Shown here: piece by piece, positions 36,750 through 45,223 of the stretch
How the letters are laid out: every line of letters begins with the position of its first letter
How positions within the stretch are numbered: position 1 is the first letter of the stretch
Source: Duncaniella sp.
GTDB taxonomy: Bacteria > Bacteroidota > Bacteroidia > Bacteroidales > Muribaculaceae
Length of the DNA stretch: 64,000 bases
Assembly (NCBI GenBank): GCA_029056055.1
Contig: JAIDCC010000101.1
Location: forward strand, 1 to 64,000
Direction: 5' to 3'
Notes under the pieces: model-generated
Told to the model about the DNA's origin: nothing
What the model saw: only the letters and a program-made list of their open reading frames with translations
Databases searched by the model: none
Translations under genes and position numbers: made by a program

Positions 36750-38333
36750 TTACTTCACCATCTTAAAGGTGTGATTTCCCTGCTTTACGATGACGATTAC
36801 ACCATCGGCAGGGTCAGTTATCTGTTGGCCTGAGAGATTGAAATAGAGTGGGGTAGTCGCTTCTGCCTCAATCAGTTCCAGTCCGACGGTGCCCATGCGG
36901 AATTCAATCTGCTTTACATCTGATGGAGTGTCGTGATGCATGGTGTAGTAGGAGAATGTTCCGGGTTCATTTATCGTGAAACCTTTATCCTGGTCATGTT
37001 CCTCAAATCCATCCAAAATTTCTGATGATTTGAAAAGGTCTTCAATCATATCCCGTTCCTCGTCACTCGTCGAATAAAATTTGTGATATACCGTGCCGGG
37101 ATGTTTGATGACGATTGTGACAGGACCCGAATATGAAACAGTCGAACTTGTGATGGGAGTACCGTTCAATAAAACTTCGGGGTCTTCAATTTCGTACTTA
37201 GTCACGATTAATTTGTAAGAAGCCTCGGCAGGAAGATAATCGGAGTTGCCTGCAAATGAAGCGCTTATCGTCGTTTCCCCCTCCGCACAGATTGTCACTT
37301 CACCGTTTTCGTCAACCTTGGCAACTTCCTGCTCGGTCGACGAGAATGTGACAGGGAGGTTCAGAGGATTTGCGAGCTGCGGAAGTTGGTAATCGGAGAA
37401 AAGACTCACGCTACATTCTGTCTCACCGAAAGAAAGTTCGGGCGTTTTTCGCGAGTCAACAACTTTCAAAACATACGATGCCGACGCAGCTCCGTATTGA
37501 CCGTTCCCGTCAAAAGAGGCAGTCACCATCGCTTCACCCTCGGCTACAATCGAGAGCTCTCCGGTGTTGGCATTGATTGTAGCAACGTTTTCATCAGAAG
37601 TAGAGTAGGTGAGTGGTAAGCCTTCCGGGGTGACAGTTGCCATCGGCGAAGTCGTCGCTTCAAATCCATAGAGCGGTGCCTCAAATTCCTCCACCTCAAA
37701 GCCAACTTTCGCATCCTCAATCTCAATCGTATAGAAAAACTCTAATTTTTGAATATACGGCCTGCTATTATTCTGATAGCCATTCAGTTTGATTATATCA
37801 TAGTCCTTAAGTCTGAGATGGTTATAATATGCCGCTTCTCCTTCAACATAGTTTAATTCGCGCGTCACAAGCTCCGAAGTTTTTGTTACCTTAGGCAACT
37901 CATATACAGGTTCGTAAGCATACGATGAAGTCGCATTTTTCAAAGAGAGTTCAAAATGCGAGGTATTTTCCTCATTTTCGGAGGGATAGCAACCGCATGT
38001 CACGATCACTTTTTCAAGAAGGGCCTCGTCGGGAATTGACGACAAATCTAATTCAAACGAGAGACTTCCGGTAAGATATTCCGAGCCGTTTAGTAAGATA
38101 CCTCCTAAGCTATAGGCAGAGGCATATTCGCTTGTAGGCTGTGTATTTGTCACATACTGTTTAGAGGCTTCAACTACAAGCTTATGCATTGTATATTCAC
38201 CATTCTTTATGTCGTATCCAACAGGATCATTTTCGAACGCCTCGAATTCAATGGCGAAGCTTCGTTCTACCGTAGCGGCCTGGGCTGTTAAGAAACAGCC
38301 TGCGATTGTTAAAAGTGTGTATGTGTTTCGCAT
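36750..38333 (-). CDS. secreted protein with two bacterial Ig-like domains
   Basis: A 527-residue exported protein. The signal peptide covers about residues 1-19 (TAQA). A beta-rich N-terminal domain of unknown type (about 20-200) is followed by two BIG_2-like repeats (about 205-290 and 291-380). These share patterns such as LPLTYSTSDENVATIN and LPVTFSSTEQEVAKVD, with ANTGELSIVAEGEAMVTASF and ENGEVTICAEGETTISASF. A chitobiase-C-like stretch and a C-terminal YFNLSGQQ segment resemble sorting ends of surface proteins in this order. The second ATG (38333) gives the signal peptide. No enzyme domain is visible. Confidence 0.8.
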   Translation of the reverse strand: MRNTYTLLTIAGCFLTAQAATVERSFAIEFEAFENDPVGYDIKNGEYTMHKLVVEASKQYVTNTQPTSEYASAYSLGGILLNGSEYLTGSLSFELDLSSIPDEALLEKVIVTCGCYPSENEENTSHFELSLKNATSSYAYEPVYELPKVTKTSELVTRELNYVEGEAAYYNHLRLKDYDIIKLNGYQNNSRPYIQKLEFFYTIEIEDAKVGFEVEEFEAPLYGFEATTSPMATVTPEGLPLTYSTSDENVATINANTGELSIVAEGEAMVTASFDGNGQYGAASASYVLKVVDSRKTPELSFGETECSVSLFSDYQLPQLANPLNLPVTFSSTEQEVAKVDENGEVTICAEGETTISASFAGNSDYLPAEASYKLIVTKYEIEDPEVLLNGTPITSSTVSYSGPVTIVIKHPGTVYHKFYSTSDEERDMIEDLFKSSEILDGFEEHDQDKGFTINEPGTFSYYTMHHDTPSDVKQIEFRMGTVGLELIEAEATTPLYFNLSGQQITDPADGVIVIVKQGNHTFKMVK

Positions 38334-38354
38334 ATTATAGTAATTTGATACCCA

Positions 38355-38386
38355 CAAAATTACTATAATAAATCGTAGATGGCAAA
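38355..38386 (-). promoter_or_regulatory. promoter of the Ig-like protein gene
   Basis: On the minus strand TTTG (38386-38383), a 20-base spacer, then TAATTTTG (38362-38355), 22 bases before the ATG. Confidence 0.7.
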
Positions 38387-38510
38387 TATATTTAAGTTAA
38401 AATTTAAAAATTAAGTAAATGAGAAAAATAAATGAACAGATAAAAGGAACAAGTTTTATGGTTCAAGAATTTTTCTTTACATATATCGTTCTTTTTTCGA
38501 ACTTACTAGT

Positions 38511-40592
38511 TTATAGTCGTTTCATCTCTTCCTCCGCAGCCGAGGAGCCTCGATATTTGCTTGTGCGAGAATTGAAATTGTAGATTATGTTCACGGCCAC
38601 TCCTCTGCGGTCATAACTCTGCCGCTTATCAACGAACACTCCGTAGGTTCTCATTGTCCAGTCGTTGTTGGCGGTATTGAAAATATCAGTGGCCGAGAGT
38701 TTGATTGTGAGCGACTTATTAAGAAATGTCTTACCAACAGATGCATCCATTGTAAACCATGAGCCATGGAAACGGTTTGTGTGCATATCGCCTCGTGTGC
38801 TTCCGCTTATGTTTGCGGTGATGGTCCATCCCTCTGGTAATGAGATTGTATTGTCAAAATAATAACTGAGTATGGGTTGTTTGTATCTGGTGTCGTCAAG
38901 AGTGAGCCATTGCTGATAAATTCCGGCCGTAACGTTCGGAGTCCAGAAACGTATCGGCCGGCTCCAAACAATGTAAACGCTCAACGCAGAAACATTGATA
39001 TTCACCGGGTGCATGAGTAATTGCAGATTATTGGCGGGATAAACCTGCTTCACGAATGCGTAACTATCAAGCGAGCGAAAACAGTCTGCCTGAAACATAA
39101 AGTCTTTCCACATGCCGAACACCTGCACATCGTGCAATCTCTCATCTCGCAGTTCCGGATTGCCGCCCTCGATTTCGTGCAGCCCGGTGTAATTGAGCGC
39201 GCCTGTGAGCTGTGAATAAGGCGGTTTGACTGTTGCCATTCTATAGCTGATACTCATCTGCGATGTTTCGCCGAACGAATATCCCAGAGACAGGTCAGGG
39301 GTAACAGTTTGGTCGCGGCGACTTATGTCAGAGTTTCGCTTGCCGTCTGTTTCGAAGTCGTAATTGACATATTCATATCTCGCACCGGCCGAAAGAGAAA
39401 GATTGCCGAACATTCGCGACCACGACGCATATATCGCGACTGAAGTCTGCCGGGCATCGTTTAAAGATGATGGGATATACTCGCTCACCTCTGGATTTAA
39501 CATTCTGAAATCAAGAGATGTATGGGTGTAACTGTCTTGCGTGCCAACTGAAAATTCTCCTTTCCCGAGGGGAAAAGTCAGATAGAGTTTACCGGCCCAA
39601 AGGGTAGAGTTGCGCTTGTCTTTTGAGTTGACAGCCGTGATAGTTTCTTCGGGGTACGTAGTCGCAACGTTGTTCGCGTCATACGAACTGCGGAAATCGC
39701 CGTCAAAATGAAGGAGATACTTGTCGGCGAAGGTGTTTTCATAGTAGAGAGATGCAAGTTGGTTGTGCGCTCTTATTCGTCTGTCAATGTTGCGTTTGAT
39801 AGGCGTTTCAGTGTCAAGCCATTCCGTGCCGGTGTTGATGAAATCGCCACGTTCAGGATTATAGCGGAAGTATGCCCCGAAGGATTCCGCCCCGCGTGAA
39901 TGGTTAAATCCCCCCTTGACTGCACCGGTTGTCGTAGGGAACGAATTGCATTGGCTGCTGCCTACAATAGTTGCTGCCCCGTTGTAAATCAGCGAGTTGG
40001 TCGTAGTACCTTTATTCACTGCATTATTGCGGTTTATCGATCCGTTGACGAAAAATTCCCAATCTCCGACGCGGTAGCTCAATGCAAGGTAATCTGTTAC
40101 CGACCATCTACGGCGGCGCTGAAGATGAAACTGATTCGTCAAAGACAATCCTTGCGCAAAATTGCGGCGTGTGGTGATTTTCAGAACCGCTCCCGTGGTG
40201 CTTTCGTATGCCGCTCCGGGAGCCATGAGCAATTCTACCTTTTTGAGGTTGGACGAAAGCAGTTGCTGAAGCTCTCCCTCGTCGCGTAAAGGTCTGCCGT
40301 CAATATAGATTTCTACATTACTTTTGCCGATGACAGCGACAGCGTTGTCCTCAACTTTCATCATCGGTAATTGAGTCAGGACATCAAGAGCGGTGCCCAG
40401 GTCGGCAAGATTGGTACCCGAGATAGTTGATACGAGGGTAGTTCCGATAAGTTTGGTTGCAGGTTGATTAGCGGAGACAATCACTTCCTGCAACTCGTGG
40501 CTTAGGCTGTCTGACGCTGCCTGAATTTGTGAAACGGCGCTTTCGCTGCCAAGAAAGCCGACAAGAATTGAGAATAGAAATTTTGTTTTCAT
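38511..40592 (-). CDS. outer membrane beta-barrel receptor, TonB-dependent type
   Basis: A 693-residue protein with a signal peptide and the mature start QIQAASDSLSHELQEVIVSANQP. There is no carboxypeptidase-like N-domain, so it starts directly at the plug (about 30-150, with TLVSTISGTNLADLG and NVEIYIDGRPL) and continues as a barrel in paired aromatic strands. It is a shorter relative of the protein at 4204. No SusD or TonB gene is nearby. The gene just upstream encodes a membrane-spanning winged-helix regulator on the same strand, probably its controller. The start at 40592 is the second ATG and gives a proper signal peptide. Confidence 0.82.
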   Translation of the reverse strand: MKTKFLFSILVGFLGSESAVSQIQAASDSLSHELQEVIVSANQPATKLIGTTLVSTISGTNLADLGTALDVLTQLPMMKVEDNAVAVIGKSNVEIYIDGRPLRDEGELQQLLSSNLKKVELLMAPGAAYESTTGAVLKITTRRNFAQGLSLTNQFHLQRRRRWSVTDYLALSYRVGDWEFFVNGSINRNNAVNKGTTTNSLIYNGAATIVGSSQCNSFPTTTGAVKGGFNHSRGAESFGAYFRYNPERGDFINTGTEWLDTETPIKRNIDRRIRAHNQLASLYYENTFADKYLLHFDGDFRSSYDANNVATTYPEETITAVNSKDKRNSTLWAGKLYLTFPLGKGEFSVGTQDSYTHTSLDFRMLNPEVSEYIPSSLNDARQTSVAIYASWSRMFGNLSLSAGARYEYVNYDFETDGKRNSDISRRDQTVTPDLSLGYSFGETSQMSISYRMATVKPPYSQLTGALNYTGLHEIEGGNPELRDERLHDVQVFGMWKDFMFQADCFRSLDSYAFVKQVYPANNLQLLMHPVNINVSALSVYIVWSRPIRFWTPNVTAGIYQQWLTLDDTRYKQPILSYYFDNTISLPEGWTITANISGSTRGDMHTNRFHGSWFTMDASVGKTFLNKSLTIKLSATDIFNTANNDWTMRTYGVFVDKRQSYDRRGVAVNIIYNFNSRTSKYRGSSAAEEEMKRL

Positions 40593-40689
40593 GCTTTGCG
40601 AAATTTTTCTGCAAAGCAAGCGAAAAAGTTCCAATGAAGCTCAAAATTTTGTCTGACTTTTACCTGACAAATTCTGACAAAACAATAAG

Positions 40690-41517
40690 TCAATCGTTTA
40701 CCCGAAGCTCATAAGACTCGCCCCGGTTGCATACAATCTCCATGTTCGCCCGGGCAAGCGCAATTTTTGTGCGTTTCACAAGAGTGTAAAGCGACTCTTC
40801 GGCATTACTTTTATTACCCCAAAGTCCCTCGCACAAACTTCGTTTGTCAACTTTCATACCGGGTGCCTCGAGAAGCATCCGGGTGAGATGTCGTTGCATC
40901 GGAGTGAGTTTGATGCCGTCGAGCGATAGAGTAGTGGGCTTCGCGGCAAGTTCCGCTTCGGCTAAATCGTTTTCCCTTCTTTTCAGGACAAACATACCTG
41001 CCGTGGAGATGATTGCAAGCATCAGAAGGATTTCAGGCAGGGTCTGTTCCGAGGCAAGGAAAACCGTCGCCATGGAGCAATCGGCAAAACCTTGCACTCG
41101 TATCGCAAGCCCTTCTGGAGCATGTTCGGGCACAAGAATAATAGAATCAGACGCTATGGCCGTTCCTCCTTTTCTATACGATGCAGTCCGGTCGTCCGCT
41201 GGAGCAAGTGTGAAGTAAACCGCCTCCTTCAGAGACCGATTTCTGAACTCAAAATCTAACGCCTGATATATCAGAGGTTTATGTGTCGTTTCGTGCATGT
41301 GGCGTATCGCTGAGATAGTATCGGGATGTGTCCACAGCTCTTTATTTTCCTTAACCATTGCAAATATCGCATCATTAAGCTCGTTGGCAATATCTTGACG
41401 TGCAGCCGAATAAGAGGTGCAACAGGTCACCACCGAAGCTATCATTAAAGCCAGGGGAATGAAAAAAGCATAGCGAAGTAACGAATCGGTTTTGGCAGAA
41501 TGCGTATTATTGTTCAT
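40690..41517 (-). CDS. ToxR-like transmembrane winged-helix regulator
   Basis: A 275-residue protein with two membrane segments (about 15-33 and 160-178), a periplasmic region of about 125 residues between them, and a C-terminal cytoplasmic winged-helix domain (about 198-273). The latter has the OmpR/PhoB pattern: LTPMQRHLTRMLLEAPG, VDKRSLCEGLWGN, LYTLVKRTKIALA, ESYELRV. There is no receiver or kinase domain. It probably senses something outside and binds DNA while membrane-bound. The downstream receptor gene, 97 bases away, is its likely target. It has its own promoter. Confidence 0.8.
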   Translation of the reverse strand: MNNNTHSAKTDSLLRYAFFIPLALMIASVVTCCTSYSAARQDIANELNDAIFAMVKENKELWTHPDTISAIRHMHETTHKPLIYQALDFEFRNRSLKEAVYFTLAPADDRTASYRKGGTAIASDSIILVPEHAPEGLAIRVQGFADCSMATVFLASEQTLPEILLMLAIISTAGMFVLKRRENDLAEAELAAKPTTLSLDGIKLTPMQRHLTRMLLEAPGMKVDKRSLCEGLWGNKSNAEESLYTLVKRTKIALARANMEIVCNRGESYELRVND

Positions 41518-41552
41518 AAGACTAAGATACTTTACTTTTAAAGATGATATCG

Positions 41553-41585
41553 CAAAGATACGAAAAAAGTGTTACATAAATCAAA
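41553..41585 (-). promoter_or_regulatory. promoter of the regulator-receptor unit
   Basis: On the minus strand TTTG (41585-41582), a 21-base spacer and TATCTTTG (41560-41553), about 35 bases before the regulator ATG. No promoter match was found between the regulator and receptor genes. Confidence 0.6.
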
Positions 41586-41720
41586 AATCATCGAATTTCT
41601 TTATCCATTTTCTGTTCCCGCTGCGGTTCCCTAATACCAATCAGCGGCCAATCAACACTTTGTGCGGATGTTGACTTAAGCGGAAATAGCGAAAAGGCAG
41701 TGTTGCGCCATGCGTCCGCG

Positions 41721-41864
41721 CACCCCACGATGTCGACTTTCCCTTGTCGCCGCTCCAATTGCCACATTGTGTTATGGCGCCTCCGTGCAGCCCCATGATG
41801 TCGACTTTCCCTTGTCGTCGTTCCACTTCGACGCAGATGTCCGATGTCGAATTTTCCCTGTCGG
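41721..41864. repeat. 68-bp imperfect tandem duplication
   Basis: The 21-base word GATGTCGACTTTCCCTTGTC(G) occurs at 41729 and 41797, in two similar 68-bp units that also share the preceding GTCCGCGCA/CTCCGTGCA segment. A third, shorter, diverged copy (GATGTCGAATTTTCCCTGTC) begins at 41843. No ORF is convincing here. Confidence 0.75.
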
Positions 41865-41941
41865 CTTATCAATTCGCCGAAGATGCGTCCTGCTTGTAAA
41901 ACAAGCAGTTAGCTCGTCTCGTGCGCCGCCGCGCCCCCGAT

Positions 41942-42086
41942 GCCTCTGATTCCTCTGATACCTCTGAATGCTCGTCTGCTTCATCACGCTCCTACAACAT
42001 CCCCGGAGGGGATGAACCTTCCAAGCCCCACGAATTTATTCGTGGGGACAACGGTCTAATACTCAACGACATCCCTGAAGGGGATG
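41942..42086. repeat. cluster of REP-like palindromes
   Basis: Three short palindromes lie within 90 bases: CATCCCC-GGA-GGGGATG (41998-42014), CCCCACGAA-TTTA-TTCGTGGGG (42026-42047) and CATCCC-TGAA-GGGGATG (42070-42086). Just before them CCTCTGAT-like 9-mers repeat three times (41944-41969). Similar palindromes recur in Bacteroidales intergenic DNA, from memory. Confidence 0.7.
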
Positions 42087-42271
42087 AATATCCCACGCGA
42101 GTAGGGGGTAATTTCTCAACGTCACTCAATTAGAGCCAGAGTTGTCCGGCCTAAACTACATCCGTCTTATTCAGGAATGTATCTGTGTGAAACACCATTG
42201 CATTCCATTAATGAATCTTCTGCATCTATGCTAATCAATAATGTATCAGGAGATTACGCTTCCATGTACGG

Positions 42272-42288
42272 ACGTGCCTTTGGCACGT
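42272..42288. repeat. ACGTGCC palindrome
   Basis: ACGTGCC-TTT-GGCACGT, a perfect 7-bp hairpin, of the kind often found in REP-like elements of this order. It belongs to the same gene-free island as the palindromes at 41998-42086. Confidence 0.55.
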
Positions 42289-42572
42289 AGGAGGTGCCGG
42301 GCGAGCAAGGCTTTTGAGCAGTCGCGAAAAGAAGCTCTGCAACAGATGTCCTAATAAACAAAGCTCAGACAGGGTAGAACGCCACACCGGCGGCATTAAC
42401 GAGGACTGCTTGTTAGTCCATGAGAGCATGAGAGGTCTGTGCATGGCTGCAGAGCGTGAAAACAAGCAATTCGATGCATGGAAAAGGTTTTTAGGTGGAA
42501 CGTGCAAAATAGGCTTAGACGTAATGTGCAATAGTGTCGCACACGGAAATTGGAAACAATGATATAAACAAA

Positions 42573-42787
42573 GCGAGAACCCAAGTCGATTTACCCGTTG
42601 CACAGGGAAATTTCGTGCAAAGCGAGACCCAAGTCGATTAACCGTTGCACACTGAAATTTTGTGCCAAGCAAGAACCCAAGTCGATTTAACCGTTCACAA
42701 GGAAATTTCGTGCAAAGGGGGAATCCAAGTCAATTTACTCGTTGCACACGGAAATTTTAAGCAAAACGAGAGCCCAATCAGATTTAG
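42573..42787. repeat. 48-bp tandem repeat, about 4.4 copies
   Basis: Units start near 42573, 42622, 42669, 42717 and 42766 (partial), with spacings of 49, 47, 48 and 49. Each has CAAGTCGATTTA, CCGTTGCACA and GGAAATTTCGTGCAAA-like segments with a few changes. There are no unique spacers between units, so it is a minisatellite and not a CRISPR array. Confidence 0.8.
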
Positions 42788-43351
42788 CCCCCAAAAATAG
42801 AAGGCTTAAAACGAGAAAAGGGAGAGCAGACCTCTAATCCGCATAACTCCTGAATATGCTATTTAACATAATACAGATTATGCAAATTTTATCCTGAGTT
42901 TTGCCGAAGAGGCTTGATGGCTGGTCTCAGAGCGTTTTCGTGCTTGAGTTCGGCGATTTTTGAGTTGACGAAGTTCATGCTGCGTGACATTGTGCAAGCG
43001 TTTGGGTTTTGTTTCATACGGTTTGATTTTCGTTTTAAAAATTCTGATGTCTGGATTGATGGATTTCATACGGCGGAATGAAATGGTCAAGGCCGGCTCG
43101 GCTGCTTCTTTTAAATTGGCGAACGGACCGGAGTCCGGACTCACAATAAAATACACGCCCCGATATATTAGCCAGAAATCAGAAACGCCCAGACTCTCGA
43201 GAGTTTCATACGCGGAACCGTGTGGGCGCTCCTTTGGGAAGCGTGTACCACAAAGATAATATCTGAGGGGCAAAAAATGATGCGATAACGACATTTTCGG
43301 AAATTTTTCTGAAAGTTAACTCGATTTCCTTGCAATATTTGAACCTCACTC
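42788..43351. other. stretch without a supported gene
   Basis: Two overlapping open frames exist on opposite strands (42878-43294 minus, 42984-43259 plus), but neither has a recognisable domain, signal peptide or promoter, and both read like non-coding DNA. A decayed gene cannot be excluded. The whole gap from 41586 to 43351 lacks a convincing gene. Confidence 0.5.
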
Positions 43352-43382
43352 TTGATATTGGTAGGAATATTTGCTAAATTTG
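43352..43382 (+). promoter_or_regulatory. promoter of the glycosyltransferase gene
   Basis: TTG (43352-43354), a 20-base spacer and TAAATTTG (43375-43382), with about 76 bases of leader before the ATG at 43465. Confidence 0.72.
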
Positions 43383-43464
43383 CCGTTGAATTGATTTTAT
43401 CGCACTTGAGCGATGATCAAGGAAATATAAAATATAATCTACTGATACCTAAATAATTAACGCT

Positions 43465-44214
43465 ATGATAAAGCCTCTTATAACAGTAATCACCGTCACA
43501 TACAACGCCGGAGAGACAATTTTGCGCACTTTAGAAAGCGTTGACAATCAAACGTTTGACCATTACGAACACTTGATTGTCGACGGCGCTTCTTCCGACG
43601 AAACTTTGACTCATTTAGAAAATCATCCTTCGCAACGGCGCAAAATCATCTCCGAACGTGATGCCGGGCTTTACGATGCCATGAACAAAGGTCTTCGCAT
43701 GGCCGAAGGCGACTATGTGGTTTTTCTGAACGCGGGCGACAAATTTCATGACCGAGACACGCTCGCCCTCGTTGCTGATGCAATTCTCGAAAATGATTAC
43801 CCTGGTGTGGTCTATGGACAAACAGATATCGTCGGCCCCGACGGCAAACGCATCGGCCCGCGACATCTTGAGGCTCCGGAAATTCTTACCGTCGAAAGTT
43901 TCCGAAATGGCATGATGGTTTGTCACCAGGCATTTTTCGCTCTTCGGAAAATTGCCGGCGACTACAATCTGAAATATCATTTCTCTGCTGATTACGATTG
44001 GTGCATCAGAGTCCTGCAACGCTCGAGACGCAACTTCTATGTCGATGCGGTGGTCGTTGACTATCTCGCTGAGGGCATGACCACGCGCAATCATCGCGCT
44101 TCATTGCTCGAACGCTACAGGATTATGAGTCACTATTATGGTTGGTTTGGTACTACCCTACGCCATATGGGTTTCTTTTTCAGGGATTTGCGTAGGAAAA
44201 TCGCGGGCCGTTAA
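43465..44214 (+). CDS. family 2 glycosyltransferase
   Basis: A 249-residue GT-A fold enzyme that would transfer a sugar from a nucleotide donor at the inner face of the cytoplasmic membrane. PLITVITVTYNAGETILRTLESV and HLIVDGASSDET form the nucleotide-binding start. FLNAGDKFHD stands in the DxD-like position, and FSADYDWCIRVLQRS holds the likely catalytic acidic residues. It has no membrane helix. It lies alone, with its own promoter and no other polysaccharide genes near, so acceptor and donor are unknown. It resembles the WcaE-like branch, often part of surface-polysaccharide clusters. Confidence 0.88.
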   Translation: MIKPLITVITVTYNAGETILRTLESVDNQTFDHYEHLIVDGASSDETLTHLENHPSQRRKIISERDAGLYDAMNKGLRMAEGDYVVFLNAGDKFHDRDTLALVADAILENDYPGVVYGQTDIVGPDGKRIGPRHLEAPEILTVESFRNGMMVCHQAFFALRKIAGDYNLKYHFSADYDWCIRVLQRSRRNFYVDAVVVDYLAEGMTTRNHRASLLERYRIMSHYYGWFGTTLRHMGFFFRDLRRKIAGR

Positions 44215-44216
44215 GA

Positions 44217-44340
44217 GCTGCGCCCCAATGCTGTTCACTTAAGGATTTTACTATATAATATTAGTCCTGTTAATCAACGATTTAGTATTACGAGTTTCGA
44301 GAATGAAAAAGCTTAAGTAAACAGCATTGAGCTACGCCCT
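44217..44340. repeat. inverted-repeat element C
   Basis: An 18-bp arm at 44226-44243 pairs with 44312-44329 at 17 of 18 positions (CAATGCTGTTCACTTAAG against its complement), and the pairing continues more weakly outwards. The loop of about 68 bases is AT-rich without an ORF. It fills the gap between two convergent genes. It may be a MITE-like element or a shared termination structure. Confidence 0.6.
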
Positions 44341-44915
44341 CACTTGACGCGGTCGGGATTTTTCGCGATGAAGTCTTTCCACGATTTCGGCCCTGCCGCA
44401 ACGACGGGGCGCGACGACTCGTAGAAATGACACAGGGCGGCTGCGAGCGCATCGGTGGCATCAAGCTCAATGTCGAGCGATTCGGCGGGAATCACCAGAA
44501 TGCGTCTCAGCATCTCCTTGACCTGTTCCTTCGAAGCCCCACCATTTCCGGTGATTGCCATCTTGATTTTGCGCGGTTCGTACTCCGTGATTGGCACATC
44601 GCGACACAAGGCTGCGGCCATCGCCACACCCTGAGCACGTCCGAGCTTGAGCATCGACTGCACGTTTTTTCCGAAAAACGGTGCTTCGATGGCCATCTCG
44701 TCAGGCAGGTATTGCTCGACAAGTCCGAGCACTCTGTCGTAGATGCGGCGGAGGCGCAGATAATGACTCTCGAATTTCGAGAGTTTTATCACACCGAGAG
44801 CCATGAGATGTGGTTTCTTGCCTTTGACACCAAGAATGCCATATCCCATCACGTTGGTTCCGGGGTCTATTCCTATGATAATTTTATCGAAATCAGGCGT
44901 TTGCGTCCCGCTCAT
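44340..44915 (-). CDS. ruvC: crossover junction endodeoxyribonuclease RuvC
   Basis: A 191-residue Holliday-junction resolvase. The four catalytic acids are visible: D17 in IGIDPGTN, E77 in MAIEAPFF, and D152/D155 in [10 protein letters not shown]. The frame stays open upstream to 45011, but the ATG at 44915 gives the normal N-terminus and overlaps the stop of the DUF4286 gene by 4 bases. ruvA and ruvB are not in the window. It is the last gene of a long minus-strand run. Confidence 0.96.
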   Translation of the reverse strand: MSGTQTPDFDKIIIGIDPGTNVMGYGILGVKGKKPHLMALGVIKLSKFESHYLRLRRIYDRVLGLVEQYLPDEMAIEAPFFGKNVQSMLKLGRAQGVAMAAALCRDVPITEYEPRKIKMAITGNGGASKEQVKEMLRRILVIPAESLDIELDATDALAAALCHFYESSRPVVAAGPKSWKDFIAKNPDRVK

Positions 44916-45217
44916 TTCACCACCTCCAGCCACGTTGAGAAAAACAGAACGCGCTCGCCGAAGCGCTTCCGCAGCTCTTCGAAGAAGCTTTGAGCTTCGG
45001 CTGCAAGCCACTCCTCCGCCTTCGCAATGTCTTCGGTTTCAAACTGAACTGCAAAACTCTCTGCTCCATCCTCTGCAGAATTGAGTACACGAGCTATCCT
45101 GCCCCCGGAGAATCCGGCTGCTCCGCAGGCCGCTCCGAGAAATGACGTTTCAATGAAGTTGAGTGCGGAGTCAATCACTTCATTTGCAATCAGAAAGGTT
45201 GTATTAAGAATATACAT
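44912..45217 (-). CDS. DUF4286 family protein
   Basis: A 101-residue protein of unknown function, beginning [10 protein letters not shown] and ending [10 protein letters not shown]. It has the size and ferredoxin-like alternation of DUF4286, a Bacteroidota family usually next to ruvC (recalled). It has no signal peptide and no membrane helix, so it is probably cytoplasmic. It overlaps ruvC by 4 bases and lies 6 bases after cstA, so the three are likely cotranscribed. Confidence 0.8.
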   Translation of the reverse strand: MYILNTTFLIANEVIDSALNFIETSFLGAACGAAGFSGGRIARVLNSAEDGAESFAVQFETEDIAKAEEWLAAEAQSFFEELRKRFGERVLFFSTWLEVVK

Positions 45218-45223
45218 GATGGT

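Noticed and set aside
41517..41640. A tRNA or other stable RNA in the regulator upstream gap
   Set aside because: I looked for T-loop (GTTCGAATC-like) and acceptor-stem pairs in this and the other gaps and found none.
42235..42672. Open frame of 145 codons on the minus strand over the tandem repeat
   Set aside because: Its first part only reads through the 48-bp repeat, the spacing of which is not a constant multiple of three. There is no domain, signal peptide, promoter or plausible composition.
42573..42787. Possible CRISPR array
   Set aside because: Units are contiguous and all parts are similar between copies, so there are no unique spacers, and no cas gene is nearby.
42878..43294. 138-codon minus-strand frame
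   Set aside because: No recognisable family, an overlapping frame on the other strand of equal quality, and a basic, Lys/Arg/Thr-rich end typical of chance frames. A decayed gene cannot be ruled out but is not supported.
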